Origin: DAIOGN01 sp036745245
GTDB taxonomy: Bacteria; Zixibacteria; MSB-5A5; JAUVRN01
Assembly (NCBI GenBank): GCA_036745245.1
Contig: DAIOGN010000026.1
Location: 1 to 30,784, forward strand
DNA length: 30,784 nucleotides
Direction: 5' to 3'
Shown here: one piece after another, positions 24,197 to 30,784 of the stretch
How positions within the stretch are numbered: the stretch's first letter is position 1
Layout: every line of letters starts with the position of its first letter
Notes under the pieces: model-generated
The model's database searches: none
What the model saw: only the letters and a program-made list of their open reading frames with translations
What the model was told of the DNA's origin: nothing
Made by a program: the position numbers and the translations under genes

Positions 24197-26620
24197 ATGC
24201 ACCGCACCGGGACCGACGCCATAGGCGCGTCGGACCTGGCCGCGCGTCCGCCGTTTGGCGAGCGTCGCGGTCAGTATGTCTCCGTCATCGAACACGACGT
24301 CTACAGACAATTCAAACTTTCCGAGTCCGAACGCGAGCTCTGGGATCGGGTCAACCTGATCTACCGCACGCTGTGCGGCATCCTGTACAACTTCGTCCCC
24401 ACGTCGGGGCACCCCGGCGGCAGCATCTCGTCGGGACACATCGTTCAGGCCCTGGTGTTCCACACCATGGACTACGATTTCAGGGACCCCGACCGCCTCG
24501 ATAACGACCTCATCTCCTACGCGGCGGGCCACAAGGCCATGGGTCTGTACGCCATGTGGGCGCTGCGCAACGAGCTGGTGCGTCAGTCCCACCCCGACCT
24601 TCTGGCGCCGCAGGCCAGGCAACTGCGTCTGGAAGATCTGCTGGGATTCCGGCGCAACCCCACACAGCACACGCCACTGTTTGAGAAGCACAAAGCCCGC
24701 GCGCTGGACGGCCATCCCACCTGCGCCACGCCGTTCATCAAGGTGGCGACGGGCGCCAGCGGTGTGGGCGTGCCCGCCACGCTCGGTCTTGCGCACGGCG
24801 CGCTCGACTATTACGGCGAGTCCGCCCCCCGCGTGCATTTCGTGGAGGGAGAGGGCGGCATGACTCCGGGGCGCGTGCACGAAGCCATGGCGGCCGCGGC
24901 CACCGCGCAGATTCACAACGCAATCATGCACGTGGACTGGAATCAGTCCTCCATCGATTCCGATCGCGTGTGCCGGGAGGACTCCTTGCCCGGCGACTAC
25001 GTGCAGTGGAATCCGGTGGAAATCGCCTGGGTGCACGACTGGAACGTCGTGCTGGTGTCCGACGCCACCGACTTCCGCCAGGTGCTGGCGGCGCAGGCTC
25101 TGGCCCTGAAGTTCAACAACCGTCAACCCACGTGTGTGGTGTACCGCACGGTGAAGGGCTGGCACTACGGGATCGAAGGCAGTCCGTCTCACGGCGCCGG
25201 CCACAAGTTCAACTCCGACGGCTACTATCGCATGCTCAAGGAGTGCGAGGACACGTTTGGAATGACCTTCCCGCGCTTCCAGGGCGAGCCGTCGCCGTTG
25301 CATCTGGAGGAGGTGTACTTCGACACTCTCCTCGCCATTCGCAGCCTTCTGGAAAAACAGCCCGGCCTTCCGGCCTGGGGCGGAGCGAAGCTGGCCCAGG
25401 CACGCGAGCGACTGGACGCAGCCGCACGCAGGCTACGCCAGGGAGCGCCGAATCTCGAGGTGCTTTACACTTCGAAAGACCTGTCTCCCCTGGCCGTACC
25501 GGAGGCGCTGCGCGCCAAACCCGGTGACCTCGTCACCACGCGCGGCATGCTGGGCGATGCGCTGAACGTGATCAACAAGGCCACGGGCGGAGCCGTGTTC
25601 GCAGCTGCAGCCGATCTCGCCGGGTCCACCAACATCAGCAACGTGGCCAAAGGCTTCGGAAAGGGGTTTTACAACGCCGCCAGCAATCCCGAGTCGCGGC
25701 TCATTCCCATCGGCGGGATCTGCGAAGACGCCATGGGGGCCTGGATGGCGGGGCTCTCCAGCTTCGGTCGCCACATCGGGGTCACGGCCAGCTACGGCGC
25801 TTTCATCGCCGCCCTCGAGCACGTGGCGGCGCGCCTGCACGGCATCGGTCAGCAGACCAGGCACTCGGTCACGGGCGAGGCGTACCACACGTGGATCATG
25901 GTGAACGCCCACGCCGGCGTGAAGACGGGCGAAGACGGACCCACGCACGCCGATCCGCAGGCGCTCCAGCTGCTTCAGGAGTGCTTCCCGGGCAACGTGC
26001 TGGTCACGCTCACCCCGTGGGATGCGCTGGAGATCTGGCCACTGCTTCTCGCCAGCCTGCGCACGCGACCGGCCATCCTGGCGCCGTTCGTTACGCGTCC
26101 GGCCGACCCCGTGGTGGACCGCGTCGCGCTCAGGTTACCGCCACCTGAGGCGGCCATCGAAGGTGTGTACGCCATGCGCACGTCATCCCCACACGCCGAG
26201 TACCACGGCACGCTCGTGCTCCAGGGGAACGGCGTGGGCACCACGTTCGTAAACGAAGTGCTCCCGGTGCTGGATCGGGAGGGCTGGAACTTCAACGTGT
26301 ACTACGTCGCGTCTGTCGAGTTGTACAATCTGCTTTCGGCCGAGCGTCGCGAACAGATTCTGCCGGAGCGGCTCACCTTCGAGTCGATGGGGATCACCGA
26401 CTTCACTCTGCCCACTCTGTATCGGTGGGTGCGCTCCAACGACGGGCAGGCACGGAGCCTGCACTCGTTCCGGGCCGGACATTACCTGGGCAGCGGTACG
26501 GCCGCCAAGGTGCTGGAGGAAGCCGGCATTCACGCGGAGGGACAACTGGCCGCCCTCCGTGAGTTTGGTCGCTTTACAGCCGACCGAATCAAGCGGAAGG
26601 GGTACAAGCGCCCGGACTAG
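24197..26620 (+). CDS. Transketolase-family thiamine-diphosphate enzyme (long form)
   Basis: An 807-residue thiamine-diphosphate enzyme. The N-terminal domain has SGHPGGSISSGHI and the cofactor motif GEGGMTPGRVHEA with Asn in DWNQSS, as in transketolases. The pyrimidine-binding domain has GICEDAMGAWMAGL (catalytic Glu) and HAGVKTGEDGPTHADP, the standard transketolase signature. A C-terminal domain follows. It is about 140 residues longer than classical transketolase, with extra sequence between residues 120 and 180 and around 350-450. It lacks the motifs of phosphoketolase. Substrate is uncertain: a pentose-phosphate ketol transfer is likely but a related reaction is possible. AAGGAGG sits seven bases upstream of the ATG. 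A cupin gene follows 18 bases on. Confidence 0.82.
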   Translation: MHRTGTDAIGASDLAARPPFGERRGQYVSVIEHDVYRQFKLSESERELWDRVNLIYRTLCGILYNFVPTSGHPGGSISSGHIVQALVFHTMDYDFRDPDRLDNDLISYAAGHKAMGLYAMWALRNELVRQSHPDLLAPQARQLRLEDLLGFRRNPTQHTPLFEKHKARALDGHPTCATPFIKVATGASGVGVPATLGLAHGALDYYGESAPRVHFVEGEGGMTPGRVHEAMAAAATAQIHNAIMHVDWNQSSIDSDRVCREDSLPGDYVQWNPVEIAWVHDWNVVLVSDATDFRQVLAAQALALKFNNRQPTCVVYRTVKGWHYGIEGSPSHGAGHKFNSDGYYRMLKECEDTFGMTFPRFQGEPSPLHLEEVYFDTLLAIRSLLEKQPGLPAWGGAKLAQARERLDAAARRLRQGAPNLEVLYTSKDLSPLAVPEALRAKPGDLVTTRGMLGDALNVINKATGGAVFAAAADLAGSTNISNVAKGFGKGFYNAASNPESRLIPIGGICEDAMGAWMAGLSSFGRHIGVTASYGAFIAALEHVAARLHGIGQQTRHSVTGEAYHTWIMVNAHAGVKTGEDGPTHADPQALQLLQECFPGNVLVTLTPWDALEIWPLLLASLRTRPAILAPFVTRPADPVVDRVALRLPPPEAAIEGVYAMRTSSPHAEYHGTLVLQGNGVGTTFVNEVLPVLDREGWNFNVYYVASVELYNLLSAERREQILPERLTFESMGITDFTLPTLYRWVRSNDGQARSLHSFRAGHYLGSGTAAKVLEEAGIHAEGQLAALREFGRFTADRIKRKGYKRPD

Positions 26621-26638
26621 TGCGGACGTCCACCGGCC

Positions 26639-26974
26639 ATGACCCAGAGCGAGAGCGAAACGAATTCCGCGGGCGTCGCAGAGGCAAGGGCCTTAGTGGC
26701 CTACGCGGAGCGAGCCATCGTCAGCCGCGTGCTCACGAAAGGACCGTCAGGATCTCTGACGGTCTTTGCGTTCGATGCGGGTCAGGAGATCTCCGAACAC
26801 ACCACGCCTCATGAAGCCTTCGCGCTGGGCCTGGACGGGGAACTGGAATTCGTCGTGGGGGGGGTCTCGCACAGGCTGACGCAGGGCGAACTCCTGCGTC
26901 TGCCCGCCGGGGTTCCTCACGCGCTTCGCGCCGGCACGCGCGCGAAGATGCTACTGGTGATGTTCAAGACCTGA
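26639..26974 (+). CDS. Small cupin-fold protein
   Basis: A 111-residue single-domain cupin. Motif 1 is GQEISEHTTPHEAF (His54, His58) with GELEF, and motif 2 is GELLRLPAGVPHAL (His94). These are the usual metal ligands in a small beta-barrel. Function is not predictable from the fold: candidates are sugar isomerase, dioxygenase or sensor. It lies 18 bases after the transketolase gene and is probably co-transcribed, which hints at a sugar-related role. ATG 26639 has no strong ribosome-binding site. A 9-bp hairpin is embedded in the coding sequence at 26742-26764. It converges on the SRPBCC gene with three bases between the stops. Confidence 0.85.
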   Translation: MTQSESETNSAGVAEARALVAYAERAIVSRVLTKGPSGSLTVFAFDAGQEISEHTTPHEAFALGLDGELEFVVGGVSHRLTQGELLRLPAGVPHALRAGTRAKMLLVMFKT

Positions 26975-26977
26975 CGG

Positions 26978-27487
26978 TCACATGTTCACCAGGGCGGTGT
27001 CCCTGGCGCGTTTCGAATCGGTTTCCCGCAGATCGGGACCGCCCTCCGCCACCGACTTGAGGTTGGTTAAGAAAAAGGTCCATCCGGTGCGACAGCCGAG
27101 GTGCGATTCGATGCGCGCTTCAGGGTGTGTGGGAATTCGATCCTGAATCAACTCCACCAGAGTGCCCCGGTCTTTCGGTTTCAATCTGAAACACACTTCA
27201 CCGTTTTCACCGAAGCTGATCTTGAACAGTCGTTCGCGACGGGCCGACAGCACCACCCCATCACCCTGCACGCCTCCTGCATAGACGAATCGTTTGAAGT
27301 ACGCGTCCCCGGATTTCGCCAGTTCTGTTGGGCGTCGGGTGCGGCCTGCCCGGTCGCGATACACCGCCTCATTCGGGAACCACTTCGCCAGTCCCGCCGC
27401 TGTGGCGAGCAGGCGAAACACCTGCGGTGGAGTTTTGCGAACGTGTATGCCCAATCGGAATCGGCTCCAGTCGAAAGTACGTGCCAC
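26978..27487 (-). CDS. SRPBCC / AHSA1-like protein
   Basis: A 169-residue protein of the SRPBCC (START-like) superfamily, close to the activator-of-Hsp90-ATPase C-terminal group. The pattern is RFRLGIHVRKTPPQVFRLLATAAGLAKWFPNEA at the start, a central beta-sheet and a C-terminal helix (GCRTGWTFFLTNLKSVAEGGPDLRE). Such proteins bind small hydrophobic ligands or act in stress responses; no catalytic residues can be named. GTG 27487 is preceded by AGGAG eight to nine bases upstream. It is transcribed alone on the minus strand, divergent from the MCE gene. Confidence 0.85.
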   Translation of the reverse strand: MARTFDWSRFRLGIHVRKTPPQVFRLLATAAGLAKWFPNEAVYRDRAGRTRRPTELAKSGDAYFKRFVYAGGVQGDGVVLSARRERLFKISFGENGEVCFRLKPKDRGTLVELIQDRIPTHPEARIESHLGCRTGWTFFLTNLKSVAEGGPDLRETDSKRARDTALVNM

Positions 27488-27694
27488 GCCAGTTCTCCTC
27501 TGTCCAGGGGTGTTACGTAATGTACGCAGGCCCGCGAGCCGGGATGCCTTCTATCCTGCAGCCTCAACCTGCGCGCGCCCTTGCGTTTGGCACTGGTGCT
27601 GGACGGCCGGGGTGCCGACCTCCTTATTGATGAGGGGAGCCGGGCATCGTCCTTGTCCAGCGAGACCCCCGCAAAGGATGGCGGCGGACCACAC

Positions 27695-28600
27695 ATGGCC
27701 AGTCGAACCACGGAATTCAAGGTAGGGCTCACCGTTCTCTTCGCCCTGGCCGCCCTCGGCTGGGGCATTGTCTGGGTGAAAGGCTACCGGTACGGCAAGG
27801 AGGTCGCGCAGTACCGCGCGCTGTTCCCCAATGTGGGGGCCCTCTCCGCCGGCGATCCCGTGGCCGTGAACGGAGTCACGAAAGGCAAAGTGCTCAAGGT
27901 CGACCTCGAGCGCGGTCAGGTGGTGGTGAGCTTCGAGATCGACAAGGCGATCGAACTTCGCTCCGACGCGACGTTTACGATCAAGAACATCGGGCTCATG
28001 GGCGAACGCTTCATCGAGATCTACCCCGGCGTGGCGGAAAGCCCGTTCAACGCGGAACAGGCGGCGCTCGGCCAGTTCGACACCGGCATCCCCGAGGTCA
28101 TGGGCATGATGGGCCAGATGATCGGCGAAGTGCGCGGCCTGGTGAATGTACTGTCAGCCTCGGTGGAGGGAGCGCCGGGTGCATTCCAGCGGGCCGACTC
28201 CACGGTGATGGATTTGCGCGAAGCGGCGCGTACGCTCTCGGCGTTGCTTCAGGAAAATCGCCATCGCTTCGAATCGGCCGCCACCGACATCGCGGCCACC
28301 GCCAAAACGCTGCGTCGCACGGTGGACGCCCGCACCGATCAGGTGGACTCCACGCTCGATCGCATGGCGGCTGCCTCGGAGCGCCTGCTCTCCGCGGCGG
28401 CGAAGTTCGACACACTGTCGGGCCAGTTGCGCACACTGGCCGACGAGGTGCAATCGGGCCAGGGTACGCTGGGTGCGCTGGTGAAGGATCCCTCGCTGTA
28501 CGAAGATCTCAAGCGGGCCGCCTCGGAGATCGACGCGCTGGTGGTTGACATACGCACCAATCCCGACAAGTACGTGAAAGTCAACTTCAGCATCTTCTAG
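27695..28600 (+). CDS. MCE-domain lipid transport protein (MlaD-like)
   Basis: A 301-residue protein with one N-terminal membrane helix (about residues 11-28) and an MCE domain near 37-113 (AQYRALFPNVGALSAGDPVAVNGVTKGKVLKVDL, then FTIKNIGLMGERFIEIYPG). In Mla-type systems MCE proteins form hexameric rings in the periplasm that carry phospholipids between membranes. The remainder is a long helical region rich in Ala, Glu and Arg (residues about 140-250), then a globular end (QGTLGALVKDPSLYEDLKRAASEIDALVVDIRTNPDKYVKV). ATG 27695 fits the helix position, with no strong ribosome-binding site. The usual MlaE permease and MlaF ATPase genes are not adjacent. Confidence 0.88.
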   Translation: MASRTTEFKVGLTVLFALAALGWGIVWVKGYRYGKEVAQYRALFPNVGALSAGDPVAVNGVTKGKVLKVDLERGQVVVSFEIDKAIELRSDATFTIKNIGLMGERFIEIYPGVAESPFNAEQAALGQFDTGIPEVMGMMGQMIGEVRGLVNVLSASVEGAPGAFQRADSTVMDLREAARTLSALLQENRHRFESAATDIAATAKTLRRTVDARTDQVDSTLDRMAAASERLLSAAAKFDTLSGQLRTLADEVQSGQGTLGALVKDPSLYEDLKRAASEIDALVVDIRTNPDKYVKVNFSIF

Positions 28601-28659
28601 TGTTTCCCGCCGGCAACGTGCAGGCGCCTCGCTCCGCCCCTGCACCGGTGTTTCAGCCC

Positions 28660-28687
28660 GTGACACGCCGCCCTCCCCACCTATATT
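28660..28687 (+). promoter_or_regulatory. Candidate promoter for 634-residue secreted protein
   Basis: GTGACA (28660-28665), a 16-base spacer and TATATT (28682-28687) lie 22 bases before the ATG at 28710. The AAGGA ribosome-binding site at 28698-28702 is in between. Confidence 0.45.
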
Positions 28688-28709
28688 GCCGAGCGTTAAG
28701 GATTGACTG

Positions 28710-30614
28710 ATGAAAACCCTTCTTGCAGCGGCCGTCTGGCTCTGCCTGACGGCACCGAGCATGGCATTCGACCACGCCCGGGTGCTCCTGTCAGATCACG
28801 CCGTGTTGTGCTCACCCAACACTCCCGTGGCCACGGTTCGCCATCTGGTGGAGACCTGGGGAGCCCTCATCTGCGTCGTGGCAACCGGCGAGGCCCCCAA
28901 TCTTCGGCTGGAGCCGTGGGTCGCCGTGCGTCTGGCACCGGGGACCGATTCGGCCTCTACGGCCGACAGTCTTTCGGCATGGAAGGCCCGGCTGCAATTG
29001 ACTACGGTGGTCTCCGAGAATTCGGCCCTGGTGTCCGCTGCGCATGCCGCAGGACTCCGGGTGTTCGCTCAGACGCCGGAGTTTCGGCCTGGCGGGCTGG
29101 CGATCCGTGACGGCCGGGGGTACGTGCACTATGAAGGTCCGTCATCGGTCTTTTTCGACAGGCAGGGTTTGCTTCTCGATCCCAACACCCGGTCGCGGTT
29201 GCCTGAACCATGGAAGGAGCTTGCAACGTCCCTGGCCGCCGCCTTTTCGCCCGGATCCGACACGTCTGTGACCCGCTGGCACACGCTGTTGGCCGTCACC
29301 CGCCGAGCCGACTCTCTTTCCGCACGGGCCGGATCGAATCCGGCACTTCGCACCTACGGCGAGCGCTGGCGATCGTGCCTCTCCTGGTGGCTTTCGCCCA
29401 CCATCACCGCCGACACGCTTCGCGTATTCGTGGCACAGAAGGAATCACACGCCCTGCGATTGGTGAGAGGCGAGGGAGTGGTGTCGCTTGCGGGGATTCA
29501 AGGCGATCCCGGTGCTGTGAGCGCCTACTGGAACACGCCCTGGCCACTGGAACTGGCCCGAGACACGTCGCTTGTGTCGGGGCTGTTTCGCGCGGATCAG
29601 GCCGGCAGCTTTCACTGGGTGGGCCGCCTCGAGTTTGAATTCGATCGATTCCGATTCACGCGCACGTTCTCCTTTCCCGTGAACGTTGTCACGGCACTTC
29701 AAGCCAGGCTGCTGCCCCCGGTGCTCTTCATGGACGGCCCGTATGTGCGCACCGACCCGGACTACGAAGTGGCCGCCCTTTCCGGCCAGCTCGAATTGCT
29801 CAACGGCTCCGCCTCACCTCTCGACGTACACCTGGATTGGCTCTCCGATGGTCCGGGGCAGATCACCCCAAGGGCCGCCGACCTGTCTCTTTTGCCCGGC
29901 GAGAAGAAGCGGACGAGCTTCACGGTGAACCTGCCCCGCGATCCGGCGATGAAGGACTACACCTTCGGTGTGGACCTCTCCGCAGGAGGCGTCACGTCGA
30001 GAGTCGCAGGGCAAATCTGGAAGAGTGCACCTCACAAATCAGGAAGCGGACGCCTCGGGGTGGTGGGTTCGTCGGGGACCTGGCTTACGGCCCTTCCAGA
30101 CCTGGGGTTGAAAGTGGACGCGCTGGTTCCGGGAGCGTTGATGGGAGAACTCGCGTCGCTCGAAGCGCTCGTGATACGCGGCGGCACGGCTCCGGCCGGC
30201 GAATCCGACGTGCACGCCGTGTCGGACTTCGCCGCCAGGGGCGGAGTGGTGATCCTGGAGATCGACCGGGAAGCGCTGCAGTGGCTCCCGTGGCAGGTGA
30301 GCACAATAAGAAAACCCGCGCCGTATGCGGCTTCGTTCTACAAGGAAGAACTGGCCTGGTGGCACTCTCCCAACGGACTGGTCGGGGGGTGCTTTGCGGC
30401 CATCGACCGGGACAGCGTGCTCACCCTGGCCGCCGGCGAAAGCGGCTGGGAGCCGCTGGTGGTCGACGACCTCGGCAAGGGGTTCATGTACCGCAGGCAA
30501 TCGGGGCACGGATGGTACATTCTCGTCCACTCAGGATGGTGGCCGCGACTGGAGCAGGTCGAACGACGCGCGCACCTCGGACTGTTCAACCTCGTGAGTG
30601 CCGCCTCCAATTAG
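28710..30614 (+). CDS. Secreted protein of unknown function with C-terminal GATase-like region
   Basis: A 634-residue protein that I do not recognise. A signal peptide (about residues 1-19, ending SMAF) directs it to the periplasm or beyond. Residues 20-135 look alpha/beta; the Trp-rich middle (about 140-260) shows no motif. Residues about 355-430 resemble a NEW3-type beta-sandwich (LELLNGSASPLDVHLDW, LLPGEKKRTSFTVNLP). Residues about 446-520 resemble a Rossmann or class I glutamine-amidotransferase-like fold (RLGVVGSSGTWLTALPDLG, LEALVIRGG, DFAARGGVVILEID). In FCB relatives this combination occurs at the C-terminus of some secreted carbohydrate-active or LmbE-type proteins, which is suggestive only. 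AAGGA lies seven bases before the ATG. Confidence 0.75.
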   Translation: MKTLLAAAVWLCLTAPSMAFDHARVLLSDHAVLCSPNTPVATVRHLVETWGALICVVATGEAPNLRLEPWVAVRLAPGTDSASTADSLSAWKARLQLTTVVSENSALVSAAHAAGLRVFAQTPEFRPGGLAIRDGRGYVHYEGPSSVFFDRQGLLLDPNTRSRLPEPWKELATSLAAAFSPGSDTSVTRWHTLLAVTRRADSLSARAGSNPALRTYGERWRSCLSWWLSPTITADTLRVFVAQKESHALRLVRGEGVVSLAGIQGDPGAVSAYWNTPWPLELARDTSLVSGLFRADQAGSFHWVGRLEFEFDRFRFTRTFSFPVNVVTALQARLLPPVLFMDGPYVRTDPDYEVAALSGQLELLNGSASPLDVHLDWLSDGPGQITPRAADLSLLPGEKKRTSFTVNLPRDPAMKDYTFGVDLSAGGVTSRVAGQIWKSAPHKSGSGRLGVVGSSGTWLTALPDLGLKVDALVPGALMGELASLEALVIRGGTAPAGESDVHAVSDFAARGGVVILEIDREALQWLPWQVSTIRKPAPYAASFYKEELAWWHSPNGLVGGCFAAIDRDSVLTLAAGESGWEPLVVDDLGKGFMYRRQSGHGWYILVHSGWWPRLEQVERRAHLGLFNLVSAASN

Positions 30615-30646
30615 ATTAGGGGTCGTCCCTTCCGCGTCCCGCGGCG

Positions 30647-30652
30647 TATATT
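30647..30652 (+). promoter_or_regulatory. TATATT -10-like element before window end
   Basis: CGTATATT at 30645-30652 has the same wording as the uvrA -10 region. No good -35 box is seen 16-18 bases upstream. It would drive a gene starting beyond about 30660. Confidence 0.3.
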
Positions 30653-30740
30653 CTGAGAACCGGTGTCAGGCGGATGTGTTCCGTACTCAATCGCATGGCC
30701 TGTCCATCCCTGACCCCGCCCTGAAAGCGACCCTCTCCGC

Positions 30741-30784
30741 GTGAACCCCAGTTCTCAACCGACCACGTTCAAGTCTCGATTTCG
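30741..30784 (+). CDS. Possible start of a gene running past the window
   Basis: GTG at 30741 opens a reading frame (VNPSSQPTTFKSRF) that stays open to the window end, 89 bases after a TATATT element. Other ATG codons nearby (30673, 30694) run quickly into a stop. Only 14 residues are visible, no clear ribosome-binding site is present, and the product is unknown. Confidence 0.3.
   Translation, partial: MNPSSQPTTFKSRF

Noticed and set aside
24197..26620. Phosphoketolase (Xfp)
   Set aside because: Size fits, but the GEDGPTHADP and SGHPGG signatures are those of transketolases and phosphoketolase motifs are absent.

Overview
The window is a high-GC, gene-dense bacterial chromosome segment with no phage, plasmid or CRISPR features. 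Several traits point to the FCB side of the tree (Zixibacteria-, Eisenbacteria-, Latescibacteria- or Gemmatimonadota-like lineages) rather than a well-studied genus. These are a bacterial geranylgeranylglyceryl-phosphate synthase homologue, a DUF3098-like small membrane protein, a secreted pappalysin-type protease ending in TSP3 and dockerin repeats, and paired M16 proteases with signal peptides. This placement is inferred from protein content; there is no rRNA or other phylogenetic marker here apart from the translatable alaS, uvrA and recX.

Layout. Positions 1-1330: a lipoprotein with rearranged DNRLRE halves, a GYWK domain and an acidic tail, closed by a strong terminator. Positions 1343-1416: tRNA-Val(UAC) on the minus strand. 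Positions 1493-7467: a compact minus-strand run read as recX, alaS, GGGP synthase, gmhA, O-antigen ligase-like protein and a DUF3098-like protein, with overlapping or nearly abutting genes. It joins translation quality control to lipid and LPS-heptose envelope functions. Positions 7537-9265: an AmrS-type radical SAM enzyme overlapping a LiaF-like membrane protein. A perfect 56-bp palindrome separates them from a convergent YceI-family protein. Positions 10021-14228: a membrane SpoIIE-type phosphatase, then a catalytic and a degenerate M16 protease in tandem. Positions 14326-15033: vapBC-1. Positions 15288-18278: a PAP2 phosphatase and a VWA surface protein. Positions 18353-19687: the M43 protease. 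Positions 19846-20546: vapBC-2. Positions 20701-26974: uvrA, a double-CDGSH iron-sulfur protein, a 179-bp imperfect palindrome, a transketolase-family enzyme and a cupin. Positions 26978-28600: an SRPBCC protein and an MCE (MlaD-like) lipid-transport protein. Positions 28710-30614: a secreted protein of unknown function. The last 170 bases hold a promoter-like element and perhaps the start of another gene.

Many products are envelope or periplasmic: heptose synthesis, O-antigen ligation, MCE, YceI, M16, PAP2, VWA and LiaF-like. The most unusual content is mostly non-coding. It comprises the 56-bp and 179-bp palindromes, a structured leader before the transketolase gene, and two unrelated vapBC operons whose promoters, operators and apparently leaderless starts line up base for base. 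No stretch over 300 bases lacks a gene. The longest gaps are 23901-24196 (long palindrome and leader), 14998-15287 (vapBC-1 promoter, otherwise nothing seen) and 27488-27694 (nothing seen).
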